In this document: in pieces, positions 1-11,543 of the stretch
Layout: the number at the start of each line of letters is the position of its first letter
Position numbering within the stretch: position 1 is the first letter of the stretch
DNA from: Adineta ricciae
Taxonomy: Eukaryota; Rotifera; Eurotatoria; Adinetida; Adinetidae
Length of the DNA stretch: 64,000 nucleotides
Assembly: GCA_905250025.1 (NCBI GenBank)
Contig: CAJNOJ010000063.1
Location: forward strand, 265,210 to 329,209
Reading direction: 5' to 3'
Notes under the pieces: model-generated
Databases searched by the model: none
What the model saw: the letters and a program-made list of their open reading frames with translations, nothing else
Told to the model about the DNA's origin: nothing
Position numbers and translations under genes: made by a program

Positions 1-1730
1 CAATCGACAAACATTTTCAATGAATTAAATCGAGTGGATACGATGATGAATGATGAACATGAAATGATTTCATCGTTAGATAAACAATTACAAATTTATC
101 GACAGATTTCACTCGACTTCAATCAATTATCACAATTGAAACAACAATTCAATTCATTTTTTTCGACAGATAATCGACAAGGTCAGAATTTGATCACAAA
201 AGTATTGTTTTGAGCATTTATCTTTAGACTTAGTCGTTGATTTACTGAACACAAAAACTTCGTTGACAGAAAAATCTCAACAAGAAGTAAATTTCAATGA
301 TTTGTGTTCAGCAATGATAAATCAAATTCAACAAAGAATCAACCAATTAAAGTAATTCGAATTCAACAAAAACATTTCGAGAAAACGAATTTCTTTTTTT
401 CAGTAAAATCGAAAACAACGATGAAGAAAGAAATTCCACCATTATTCAAAGTTATGAAGATGCACTAACCAAAACAAATTTAGATTTCACAAAACAGTAA
501 GTTGTTTTCATTTTTTTCTCCAACATGATCATTCATAAGAGTTAACGGACAAACGACCAAAGTCATATAGGTGGTAAAGAAATGTACTATAAGTCTCGTT
601 CTCAGTCAGACAGAGAAGTTCTACATGAGTAATTTGAACATTATTTTGAAATAGATTTGTTCATTTGGCAAATATTCGTCTGGAATGTGCAAAACTTCGT
701 CATCGTCTTCAAGAAAGTAAACGTGAAGTTTTATCTCGTCGTGCATCGAATGAACAAGGTCAATTATTAACAATTCTTGATGCGATGATCGCTGTGAGTT
801 TAAATTTTTAATTGACACACAATATCTGTTTTATATCTAGAGTAAATCAATCGAAAATCACTTGAATCTATTGAAAAAGAAAGTTCAGACAGAAGCTGAA
901 CAAACAAAAAAATCTCAGGAAAATCTTCTTCCACAAATTCATCAACAAATAACTGAACAAAGAAATCAATTGAATCGAATCGATCAACAATTGAACAAAA
1001 TTATCCAAGAAAATCTCTTCGACAAATTAGAAAAGTAAGAATTCATTCATCCTTTATCTTCAATTTCTTTGTTTTTTTTCCAGACTCGAATCAAAAATTC
1101 GTGATTACACTCGTCTAATTTCTGAATTCCCTCAGCATATTCATTCATTGAACATTCTTCATTTATCATTGTCAAATCAAATTCGTTCAAATCTTTTCAC
1201 CTGGTCAAACGAACAATTTAATCAAATTAATTTAACAAATCAACCAATAATTCAATCATCACCAACTCCATTACCAGAAATTCCCTCTCAAACTCCATCA
1301 ACACCATTGACTTCACTGAAACAACTACTCGGAATTCGAACACAAGACTCGACAATACTCGAACCACCTGCAACGAACGATTCATCAACAAAACAAGAAA
1401 CTCAACAGTTGTTTTTCTCTTAGAATCTTTGATAGTTCAATAATCTGCTTTTTTTAGTTGGGATATTCCAAGTAAAGATGAAGATATGTTCAAAATCATC
1501 TGCCCATCATTAACAGAAATCGATTGGCAAATGTTAAATCGCGTCGATCAACAAATTGAAGATTCACTGAAAGACTGTCGTCAGGATTTTAATCAGTATG
1601 AAGAACTTTTCCAAAATATGATCAAAGAAGTAAAAAAAGAAATCTACTTGATATTTTATTTCGATCCTTTCCGTTTTAGACTCGTGTCTTACAATACGAA
1701 TACAGAGAAAAACCGGCTTTTCGCTCGTGA
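1..1730 (+). CDS. 3' part of an unrecognised coiled-coil protein gene
   Basis: Partial gene entering from the left edge. Exons read as 1-181, 228-351, 404-496, 655-793, 841-1034, 1084-1407, 1458-1629 and 1680-1730, all with GT/AG borders and one continuous frame ending in TGA at 1728-1730. The protein is rich in Gln, Asn, Glu and Lys, with long heptad-like stretches (for example ECAKLRHRLQESKREV and the segment after SKSIENHLNLLKKK), so a coiled coil is likely. A Pro/Ser/Thr-rich linker (SSPTPLPEIPSQTPSTP) separates it from a C-terminal helical piece that ends YEYREKPAFRS. AATAAATA at about 1794 could be the polyadenylation signal. I do not recognise the family and suggest no function. The 5' end lies outside the window. 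Confidence 0.6.
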
Positions 1731-1951
1731 CAAAATCATGTTCAACGGAAAATTCAATAGGACTTAAATTTTTTCATTGTTATCTAAGAATCAATAAATA
1801 AGTAATTTCATTGTCTCACTCTGATGAATCGAAAGTGATTTCAAATTTTCGACTTCTGAAGAACACGTTCTAACGTTCGAAATTGATTACATGCGATATC
1901 TTTCGTAAACGAGAACAAAGTAAGATGATAAGCTGATGTGAAAATTCACAT

Positions 1952-2024
1952 GGGGATGTAGCTCATATGGTAGAGCGCTCGCTTAGCATGCGAGAGGTAT
2001 TGGGATCGATGCCCAACTTCTCCA
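1952..2024 (+). tRNA. tRNA-Ala (anticodon AGC)
   Basis: A full cloverleaf can be drawn. The acceptor arm starts GGGGATG, the D arm is GCTC...GAGC, and the anticodon arm CTCGC/GCGAG encloses the loop TTAGCAT (anticodon AGC). The T arm TTGGG/CCCAA encloses ATCGATG, as in animal tRNA-Ala genes. The G3-T70 wobble pair, the alanine identity element, is present. A run of nine T residues just downstream fits a Pol III terminator. One oddity is a T-T mismatch at the sixth acceptor pair, which could mean slight decay. Confidence 0.9.
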
Positions 2025-2290
2025 AATTGTTTTTTTTTTCAAAAATTAGTTTTCTATTTACAAAACACTCTTTCATTCTTGAACCGATAGTTACATTCGA
2101 TTCGGAGAAAAGATCTGGGAATTATTTGATGTGCTTTCGTTTTTGTTGATTAATAACGAGCAAGACAATTGCCTTCGATATTTTGAAATCGGCTGAAAAT
2201 CATTTTTCATTTCTTAGGTTTATCCCTCTTGAATAAAACAGTTCAGTAAATTGATTATCTTCTCTTGACAGAAAATTAACTGAGCGCTCA

Positions 2291-2758
2291 ATGAAGAGAA
2301 ATGAACGTTTTTCAAACAGACGCAAACATTCGTTGACTTATTGGGAAAAGCATCGAAGTTCAACCGGACGAATTTATTACTATAATCGAATAACTGACCA
2401 ATCTCAATGGGAAATTCCATCACGACGAGTCAAACGACGATATTTCTCGAGACCTTCAAAGTCTCTTGATAAAAAAGTTCGATTAATTGAAACGCCTGCA
2501 TCACCACCAGAGAATGAGAAAATTCTGTTAGAACATGTTGATCCTGTTTTCATCATGGAAAACGATGAATTAATACGATACTATCGTCCTGATTTAATCG
2601 AACATTTAGTTCATTGTCCTCTGACACAAATTGAATATGAAAGAAGTTATTTTTCAAGTGAACAAGATTGTCTTCGAACTTATGAATTCCTTTCTTTACG
2701 AACAGATATCTTTTGTCTTCGTTTTCGATTTGAATCGATTCGTTTTTGTCGAAATTAA
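2291..2758 (+). CDS. small WW-domain protein
   Basis: Open frame of 155 codons. A WW domain lies at about residues 18-45: WEKHRSSTGRIYYYNRITD then QSQWEIP, with both signature Trp residues, the aromatic YYY block and the final Pro. WW domains bind proline-rich peptides such as PPxY. The rest is basic, then has an acidic/aromatic tail without a recognised domain. The start at 2291 is the first ATG after a likely acceptor (ctcttgacag at about 2270), so a 5' non-coding exon is possible. It could be a truncated relative of a larger WW protein. AATAAAG at about 2876 may be the poly(A) signal. Confidence 0.6.
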   Translation: MKRNERFSNRRKHSLTYWEKHRSSTGRIYYYNRITDQSQWEIPSRRVKRRYFSRPSKSLDKKVRLIETPASPPENEKILLEHVDPVFIMENDELIRYYRPDLIEHLVHCPLTQIEYERSYFSSEQDCLRTYEFLSLRTDIFCLRFRFESIRFCRN

Positions 2759-2973
2759 AAAGAAAAGAAAAGATTTGCTTTTTCTGTTTTGATCGGCATT
2801 TATTGCTTGTCAAAAACAAACAAAATGAGATGTTTCAGAAAAAAAACAATTTCATAAAAAATGAAAATGAGAAGAAATAAAGAGACTAAAAGTAAACCTA
2901 GATGTTAAAAGGAAAAACGATTAGAAAAGTACGCTAGCTAACGCTTGACGTTCATTTCCGATTTTGTGATTGT

Positions 2974-4582
2974 TTAATAACCAGATGATGGTTGTTGTGG
3001 TTGTGGACGGAAGAAGTCCTTTTGTTGTGAGAAGACTTGTAGTTTTTGTGGTTGTTGGTATCCGCCATATGAGACTTTTGGTAAATCTTGTTGGATTTGG
3101 ATTTGTGGTTGTTGGTATCCGCTGAATGATTTTGGTACATCTTGTTGTGGGATTTGGATTTGTGGTTGTTGATATCCACCGTATGTTTGTTTTGGTAAAT
3201 CTTGAATTAATGGGGTTTGGACTTGACCGTATGTTGAGACTTGATCGAGTTTTGGTTGGGTGAAGGTTTTAGTTTGGACTTGTCCGTATTGTGGAACATC
3301 AGTTTGTGGTGTCATTGATCGTGGGGCTGATCCGTATGATGATTGACCGTATGATGGGACTTGTGGTGTTTGATCTTCGAATGAGAGTCCTTGCATATCT
3401 GGCCAGACACAAGCTTTGTTGAGTTCATCCCAAACTGTACCACCTGGGCATGTTTCAATAAACATTAAGTCACCGTTGCACATGATGAAACCTTTGTCGC
3501 TGAAGGCTAATGGGAATACTCCATCAACACCTGTGCATGGGCTTGGTGTGGCTTGTGAAGCTGTAAGACCATAGGCACGGCCGTTTTGGAGGATGCAAAT
3601 GTGTTTAAGAGCAGCTCCCCATCGAAATGATTGACATTTGGTATCTGGTGATTGACCGCATGGTTGTTGGGTTTGGCAGACTGTGGCATCTAATTCGCAG
3701 TGTTCACCATCGAAACCTGGAGCACATTGGCATTTGTATGATGTGAAGTCGGTTTGAACACATTGTCCGTTGTTAAGACATGGTTGTGATGAGCATGGGT
3801 TTTCCAATGGGCCTAATTTGCGTTCGCATCGGCGTGATTCGGGGTGGAAGAGAAGACCACGTGGGCATTGTTGTTCTTGACCTTTGGCTTCATCAATGCA
3901 GATAACAAATCGTCGGCCGTTATCTAATGGGATGACGGTTTCTGGGCGTTGACCACGGCAGAGGTTGTCTATGAAAACGAGTCAAGGTCAAAATCTCCGA
4001 TCATCTCGAAAAGAAAGTATTTTCTCTTACCAGCTTCAGTTGGGATTGTGGCATCATCGATGATCTTTTTCAATTGTAATTTTTGTTCTTCCAATAATTG
4101 GATTTGTGTTGGTGTTGGTCGGGCCATTGGGTATGTTTTGGGGAGTGATTGGTCGTATTGTTGAACTGGTTTGCGGATCATGGATGGAGCAGCATATTGT
4201 TGACCATATCCGGTTTGGACGGGTTGGATTTCTGGTTGTGAAACACGTTCATCAAGTGCTGGTTGTGGGAAAACTTGTGATTGTTGTCCATATCCAGTTT
4301 GGGTGAATGATGGTTGTTGAACTTGTTGGCTTCCGAAATCACGGATGAGGTTTGCCGATGAAACTTGGGGCATTTGAACAGCTCCATATGAACCATATGA
4401 AACTAAATAGAAATGAAAGGAACTAGATCGAGAATTTCGAAACGAAATTCGCCGTACCTGATCGTGCCAAAGCTGAGCTCGACAGAGCGAGCAAGCAAAC
4501 GAATGAAATCTATTTGAAAAGAAAAACCATCGAAATTAGATAGGATTTGAAAAAAGAAATCATTTGAACATACCCAAGTCAT
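2974..4582 (-). CDS. secreted chitin-binding (peritrophin-A-like) and EGF-domain protein with Gln/Tyr-rich tail
   Basis: Four exons (4574-4582, 4458-4509, 4031-4402, 2974-3968) join in frame to 475 aa. The three-residue first exon plus the second encode a clear signal peptide (MTW then ISFVCLLALSSSALA), so the product is secreted. Order after it: a Gln-rich spacer, a six-Cys-type peritrophin-A/CBM14-like module (starts DNLCRGQRPETVIPLDNGRR), one EGF repeat (NPCSSQPCLNNGQC...CQCAPGFDGEHC), a second Cys-rich module resembling CBM14 (ends CPGGTVWDELNKACVWP), and a tail of repeats YGGYQQPQIQI / DLPK / YGQVQT. This suggests an extracellular chitin-associated structural protein (cuticle, jaw, eggshell or gut lining; inference). 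A TATA box lies 82 nt upstream of the ATG. Confidence 0.85.
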
Positions 4583-4663
4583 TGCTAACAATCGTATTAA
4601 TCGATAATGTTAAACCTTTAGGTTTGGAAGATGAATGGTAAAGATTTATGGATTGGAGGCATC

Positions 4664-4671
4664 TTTTTATA
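4664..4671 (-). promoter_or_regulatory. TATA box of the chitin-binding protein gene
   Basis: TATAAAAA on the minus strand, 82 nt upstream of the start codon at 4582. It would place transcription start near 4640. Position and sequence fit a focused promoter of a highly expressed gene; no experimental support is visible. Confidence 0.5.
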
Positions 4672-4682
4672 CCCCTCATCGA

Positions 4683-6840
4683 CCTACCCTAGACAAAGTA
4701 TTTACAAAGAAGCGAGTGATATGATGTGATGTGATATGATATCACTCTGTGCTTTCTTTCTTTATATGTTAACATATATTCCACAATGGTATTCTCTTTC
4801 TTCTAGTTGTCTAGGCTAAATCATCCAGGGCGCGATCACATAGTATCCTCATATGGAATAAAAGAATTATGGAGATGATCAGAGAATAAAGATATTTCTA
4901 GAACGAATCGGACCACCATGTAACGAAAGTTCACAATATCGTTTTGGTACATTCGTCATCGAATTAATTATTCGAATATTCATTTACGGAAAATCATTTC
5001 TAATTAATGAGAAAATATTTCCACTATGACACAGTTTTCATCAACATTTGTCATAAAAACTTTTATCTGGAAGCGTTTATGTTTATGTGATAGTGATGAC
5101 CAATTTAAAGATATACGAATTATTTGAATGATACTTGTTAATGATTATGAAATTATTCAACAATTTCGAAAATAAAAGAGAATTTCCAGAGTAAGCCGCA
5201 TTTTGACTGTTTTCAAAAAATGAATATATCACTGAAATCGATCAATATGTTCGTTGTTCCATTTAGTAACTTCTGAAAGAAGAATGAAATTTTCAGCAGT
5301 TTGGACTAATCAATATCTTGGATCCGATTTCTACAAGAATACTGATTTTCTCATTTACTTTTTTTAAATACGCATATCTCTTGCAAGAAATTCGAAGATT
5401 TCGCATAAATACGATCTAACACATTAAATTTGTTAATTTATTCTCAATTCACTGATGAAATTTTCAACCAAATTCTCATTTGCTTTTGTTAATTCAATTC
5501 AAATTAGTTTTAATCATATGCGAAAAATCGTTTCACGAAGAAAACATGCCTTCTGTATTACATTTTCTCTTTTCACATGCATAAAGAATGTTCTTGACGT
5601 GCAAAAGTTATTCCACCACAGAATATTCGAGAGGATTCATCGATCCGAACAGTATAGAAGAAAGAATTCACTTCGTTTTAACATAATTCTATCCGCATCG
5701 AAAGATATTCCATAAGATTTTTTGTATTTTGATTTGGTGAATTCAACACAAAACTTTATAGTAAGTTGAATAAAGATTTGTTCATCGGTATATCTGTTGC
5801 AAGATGATCATCGCTGAGATTTTCGCGTTTCGTTCATGAATCAATCAAAATGAAATGTTCGATTTTCGAAGTTATCAATGAATAGTTCGTAGAACTTTCC
5901 TGCAAAATCATTTAAATTTTTTGTCAAAATATCTTCGACAATGTGATACGATTGAAGTTGGGGTTCTAGTGGAGATTTGGATTTATATTTCATATTGGGT
6001 GATTCAGAGTGCAAAAACATCTTCTCCAAATGAGAAAAGAAATAAAACTGGATTAAAGTTTATTCTTGAATGGAAAATTTCAGATCTGCTGGATTGTTAG
6101 TCGACATACTGAATAAAGAATATGAATTCATTGAAAGAACGTGTTTGATATGATTCGAATCGTGTGGCAGACTGATATTGATATCGATGTGTTTATATTA
6201 AGTAAAAGGCTATTTAGTGGAATGTTATTTTTGTTTTTAATCTCTGAGAAACAAGAAATCTTCTATCATAAAATGTTGATTGATTGATACTATTTTCTAT
6301 TCAATATGAAATATTTTCTTTCATCAGTTTGTCAAGATCAAATGAGATAAATTTAATTAACCTGTTTTACTTTTTCAAATCAAAACAAAACTCGATGTTG
6401 TCGATCCTCTCAATGTATTTGACAAAAGTCATTTCCTTTTTCTGTCTCAGGAAAACCATACCTTTTGTCAATATAATACATCGAGGTGTCTGTTAACGAA
6501 CGATGTTAGTCTTCGAGATGTTGATTTTTATGTCAAAGAGAACAACATACACATTTTTCCTTTGCCACTCAGCGTTTATATAGTAACATTTGTCTTGTCT
6601 CTTTATGATCGATGTATAATACTGTTGCTGTTCTCTTCGCATATGTCGGCAAGTTTTGGGATAGAATGTCTTTCTCTCTCTCTCTCTGTTCTTTATCATT
6701 ACAAGCATTTCGTCTTCTCATTATTAACATCAACAAGGATATTGAGTCGCATAAGGCAAGTTGTTGATGGAGAAACAAAGATGAGACGATTTTCTCTGGA
6801 ATTTGGTCTGAAGACTTGAGAAGAATTTTCATATTTCTTT
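4683..6840. other. about 2.2 kb without a supported gene
   Basis: AT-rich sequence with only short open frames (for example one at 5455-5715) that lack domains, good splice contexts or partners. It lies between the divergent promoters of the chitin-binding protein gene (minus) and the channel gene (plus), so it probably contains both upstream regions. A CT-rich microsatellite is present near 6670-6690. The stretch just before 6845 ends in a good acceptor (atatttctttttag), which suggests a 5' untranslated exon of the channel gene somewhere upstream. Confidence 0.5.
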
Positions 6841-6860
6841 TTAGATTCGAAATCTTCTCA

Positions 6861-9800
6861 ATGAATTCATCGACAGGGTCTTCATATACATTACCAGCAG
6901 TATCTTCACCTTATCAACATCTTTCAGCAAAACGAAGTCACAGTTCTCATTCAACATCTGTTTCAACGAACGATTTACGCGACTTAGCTAACACACTTCA
7001 AGAATTGAATAGTAATTTCAAACAAAATATTAAAGTTTTAACGGAAATTAAGGATTATATCGCGAAAGTTTGTGATAAACAAGATTCTCGACCGGTCGAT
7101 GACAATTCTGGTGTTCATAAACTTGAACGGGTAAGTTCGTTTCACTTGAAAACTTTTCTTTATTAAAAAGCAAATGAATACTCATGAAAAACAACTTCCT
7201 AGTAGTTCATTCGAACCATATTTGATTTAATCTGACAAGGGAGATTCGACAAAAACTAATTAATAAAACAATTTCATTGATCCAGAAGACTATCAATGAG
7301 CTTCTTCTCCTTCGAGTATAAAGAAAAAAGAAGAATTCATTGATGCTAGTTTAATTATTCTAACAATAACATTCTACAAAAACGAGGAGTAATTAGGAAA
7401 GAAAAAGAGTCTAATTTCGTCAAGAATTGTTTAATAATGAGGTGCTGAATAAGCAGGCGGAGGCGGTGGATGAAGAACATTTGCGAAATTATCGAATTCA
7501 TCGCCTTGGTTTTGACAAAAATTTCCCGAAATGAGTGAACCAATTGTTAAAATAAGTGAAATAATGAATGATAGAACACCGCAGATGAAGAGAAGAACAT
7601 TGACAACAACTTCTTTTTGTTCCATTGATGTACGTTGATTGGCATTTGTTCGACCTTCGAAGATATAACGTTGAAAAACGATGATTGAAGATAAAAATAG
7701 AAATAAACTAAGAAAAATTGAAATAAATCCAAGAAATGCCACAATTCGCATGGAAATTAACGTTTTCTCGCGATGACAAATCAAACAAAAGATTCCAACA
7801 CCGATGAAAAACAATCCACACCATATTCCTTTCGCAAGTGTTGGCCAAATCGATTGTTCCGAGTACGAACTTGGAACTGTATACTGAACGACTTGACCCG
7901 TTGAGTTAATTGTTGTAACTGTTGATCGACTATTACTTAAATCGATCGAGGAAAGTATAACAGAAGCCATTCCGAGCAGAATTAAGAGAATTCCAAGTGG
8001 AACAAGAAATGTCGTTGAACGAGAAACGAGTTTTGTTGAGTAAATATTTTCCATATCGACGTGAGATGTTCGATTGAGAGAAAGAAATGAAATGAATGAC
8101 CGAGGGAAGAAGATGATCAGGTCAACACGTCATGCTTGAATGAATATGAAGAGAAAATGAATGTTGAACTATGTTCTCTTTAGGTCACTGTTGAATTACG
8201 TTTAGTGTTTTTGAAAATTGGAGAAATTGATACACTAAAAGAACAATTTCAAGCTGAAGCATTTATTCAAGCACGATGGGCTGAACCGACCTTGAAAGGA
8301 ACGGTAAGTGACATGTAAGTATGTATAACACTTATAAGAATGAATTTTTGCATTTCAAAGATAAACGTTTATTTGATTTTCTTGAATAGAACATCGATTC
8401 TTTTGATCCAAATAAATTTTGGAATCCATTGTTATATGTGGATAACTCGGTGGGAGATTTGAAGAATGATACATGGCATAAAGTTGTGTATGATGGAATT
8501 GATACACCGATGGTATTAAAAAAAATAGAAGTTTTGTTATTTCAAACTATTTGATTTTGAATGTTTAGATTTATGAAATGAGAAAAGTGAAAGGCGTGTT
8601 TCTGGAGAATCTCGAATTGAATGACTTTCCTGTTGATGTTCAAGTAATTTCATTGATTTTCTTGAGAAAATCTCAGGAAATGTTTTCCAATCAGGATTTA
8701 TCCATCACCGTTTCAACAACTCGCACGGTAAATGAAGTTTACTTAACAGCAGATACAAGTCAGTTAAGTGCAATCAATACACGTAAGATGAAAAAAAAAG
8801 GATTCTAGATGAAACTTTGTCTTTTCTCTTTGTCAAGATGCATTTATCGATCAACAAGAATGGCGTTTACATGAACATGTCGAAACGTCAACAAAATTTC
8901 TATCAAATCCGTTTACACCTTCACAAAATCAGCATCCAGCATTTTCTGCTACTTGTAAAAAGAATTATTTTGAAAACTAATTGAACAAAACTTATGTTTT
9001 TCAGGCCGAGCTGCTCGACGACCGGGATATTTCTATTGGAATGTTTATTTTCTAATCGTAAACTTCACTTTCGAGCAAACCTTGTCAATTAATCAATGAG
9101 ATTTTCTAGTTTTTCATCACCGTAATGGCATTTGCAACATTTAGTGTAACATACAATCTTCCACAGAATCGTCTTCAATTAAGTTTTACCCTTCTTCTCA
9201 CATCTGTCACATTCAAATGGGTTGTTGTTCGATGTTTGCCGACAATATCCTATTTAACAACTCTAGTAAGTCAATTTCTCTTCGCAAATCTCGTCTTTTT
9301 TTCAAAAATTCATCTCATTTAGGATAAATATGTTCTTTTATCCATGGTTATGCTATGCACTGTATGCGTATGGCACGCAATTATTGCTGTTTTCCCAACC
9401 GATATCGCACCATACTGGGATAAAATTGCTTTTATATCTTTCGCTGTAATTTATACACTATTTCATGTTGTTTTTTTTCTTTGGATGTATTTTGTGGTGA
9501 GTTGTCTGAACTGTAGTCGATAATTTTCACTTCGACATTGGTTTCTATTTAGACTTACCGACGACGGCGGGTAATGAAACGAAAAGATCGAGAATATTTA
9601 GTAAGTAGAGAGCGATTCTTATTGGATTTGTCAGTACAAAACAAGTTTTGTTGATGCATGTAATCAATTGATTAGATCGATCTTTGTTTTTGCCGAGAAA
9701 AATTACAATAACATTGCCTTCTATTTTATTTATTTTTCTTTTTAGAAAGATCGTTTGGAGCATTTATCAACATTCGCAAATCAATCCAATGATGAACCAA

Positions 9801-10105
9801 ATAAACATGTGAGTTCATCAGCTGCCACGACTGTTTTACGACGAACGACAAATGTCAAAGTTGATCGTCGATTGTCGAATTCGTCCGATGGAACATTTCG
9901 ACGTCATTCAGTCGAAACAAATCATCAAATTTTAACCAATCGTTATGCAATTGATGGAAATTATCGTGCCACGTCGATTTCCAATCCATTTCATTCGACA
10001 AATTCTTTTCATAATAATTACAATGGACAACGTGTTTTAATCACATCGGGTGATATTGAAGCAATGACAATGAAACAATTTCAAATGGGTTCTCTTGGAT
10101 GTTAA
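6861..10105 (+). CDS. pentameric ligand-gated ion channel subunit lacking the Cys-loop cysteines
   Basis: Eleven exons: 6861-7130, 8184-8303, 8390-8512, 8569-8643, 8695-8782, 8838-8954, 9005-9057, 9110-9265, 9323-9496, 9553-9600, 9746-10105; 527 aa in frame. The N-terminal ~90 residues are Ser-rich with a helical stretch and no signal peptide. A ligand-binding domain follows (VTVELRLVFLKIGEIDT, QARWAEP). The Pro-loop reads LELNDFPVDVQ with the invariant Pro, but neither flanking Cys exists. Four membrane segments follow: TM1 after GYFYWN, TM2 LQLSFTLLLTSVTFKW, TM3 DKYVLLSMVMLCTVCVW, TM4 FISFAVIYTLFHVVFFLW. A basic linker and Ser/Arg/Asn-rich tail end the protein. It resembles prokaryote-type Cys-less channels more than classical nicotinic or GABA receptors. 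Ligand and ion selectivity are unknown. Confidence 0.85.
7431..8054 (-). CDS. four-transmembrane protein nested in an intron of the channel gene
   Basis: Uninterrupted 207-codon frame starting at a real ATG (8054-8052), lying wholly inside intron 1 (7131-8183) of the channel gene on the opposite strand. Hydrophobic segments are at about residues 16-36, 72-93, 102-125 and 147-170. The loop between TM1 and TM2 carries NST (possible N-glycosylation). The C-terminus is Pro-rich, PPPPPAYSAPHY, and contains a PPxY-type motif (PPAY) that could bind WW domains. The architecture is that of a tetraspan/MARVEL/claudin-like protein, but I cannot assign a family. The single-exon structure contrasts with its intron-rich host gene. 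Confidence 0.75.
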   Translation of the reverse strand: MENIYSTKLVSRSTTFLVPLGILLILLGMASVILSSIDLSNSRSTVTTINSTGQVVQYTVPSSYSEQSIWPTLAKGIWCGLFFIGVGIFCLICHREKTLISMRIVAFLGFISIFLSLFLFLSSIIVFQRYIFEGRTNANQRTSMEQKEVVVNVLLFICGVLSFIISLILTIGSLISGNFCQNQGDEFDNFANVLHPPPPPAYSAPHY

Positions 10106-11543
10106 TCTTTTGTTTTCTTTTCTTTTGTTGATTCGATAAATTATTAATAAACTTTTTTTATTTAAATATTCAAATTGTTTTTTCATTCATCAGACAAGGT
10201 CTTTTCAAACACGACAAAGATCTTGTCTTACAAAGAAAATTTGCTTTTAGATTGCATGATAACAATCACATCTCGTTCCTCAACCTTAGAGTACATTTTC
10301 TGTTTCTCTATTCTTAGACAATCACACTTGAACTTTGTTTCATAATTAATCAAAAGAAAATTGTAGTTATCATCATAGTCAAAACAGTAGTATTGATTGT
10401 TCGAGTAGTGAAAATTTTTATTATTTAAAACGGTGTTTTTATCTGATAATGAAAATATTTATCATTTGATTAGACTTCTTTATTAGCTCATATTGGATTT
10501 CGAAGAGTTTCTTAAGAAGAAAGAAAAGATGTGCGAAATAAACTTTTTTCTTCGTATGTTACTTACAGAAAGGTGGTCTTTCTTCAGATTTGTATTATTT
10601 TCAAGGAATATTCAATTGGTTGTTGAAAGAAACAAAAAAAATCTTCATTTGAAGAAATCGATTTCTTTACTTCAGGTCGAGCAAATATGTATGAGATGGT
10701 TTGAAATGAATATTTAATAAATGACTGTCATTTTTGCTCACTTCACACGTCGTTGAATTTGTCAAGAAACGTTTCATGAGAATTTTTTTGTTCTTCATAG
10801 AATTTCAATTTTTACAAAAATGAACAGATAAGAATTCTAACGGCATTAATATTCTGTATGGATGGTGTATGACTTTAATCTTTTAAGATCGATATGAAAT
10901 CTTTCGAAATAAGAAATTTACTCAGAGCAAAAGATTAGCTGTAACATTAACACCGACTCGACCTATAAATATAAACTTCTTTTCTCAGCTACACTGAGCA
11001 ATTTCATTAAGAGCAACATACGATGGTAATCTTTGTAAAGACAGAAGTTTTTTTTTAATAATTTCTCTCGAGAAAACATTTGTTAACAAGATCCTCTTCT
11101 ACTCTGTGTAATACAGAAGTGAAAACACTGGTTGAATATGTTGGAAGAAAAAATTTAATTAAGAACTGAAATTATGTCAATAGATGTCACAAGAATCGAT
11201 TTGAAAAGTAAAAGGGTAAGGAAGTTATTGATGGCGACTAACAAACAAATGAGGAAATAGTAATCCATCATTTCCGTAAGTTACTTTGAATTCTAATCAT
11301 TTATCGTTGATCAAAATCGCCTTTTCTTCCATTTTAGAGTTCACCAATCTCTTCATATCTTTTCTTCCAAAAGACAGATTTTAATACGAAGTTGTTTTTT
11401 CTTGTCATGAACATATAAATGAAGAAGAAAGGGTTTGAATAATTAATTTGATGTGTTCATCTTTAGATAAAACATCTTGTCATATGTCAAAAATCAGCCA
11501 GACAAGATTTTTCTCTTTACTCTTCATTTAAAATATTTTCAAC
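10106..11543. other. about 1.4 kb without a supported gene
   Basis: The 3' end of the channel gene has AATAAA at about 10145. The rest, up to the first arrestin exon, contains only short frames without recognisable domains. It probably includes the main arrestin promoter. Confidence 0.5.

Noticed and set aside
2952-3179. His/Asn/Lys-rich minus-strand frame
   Set aside because: Alternative frame of the Gln/Pro/Tyr repeat tail of the chitin-binding protein gene.
5455-5715. 86-codon frame in the 4.7-6.8 kb gap
   Set aside because: No homology, no splice partners, AT-rich composition.
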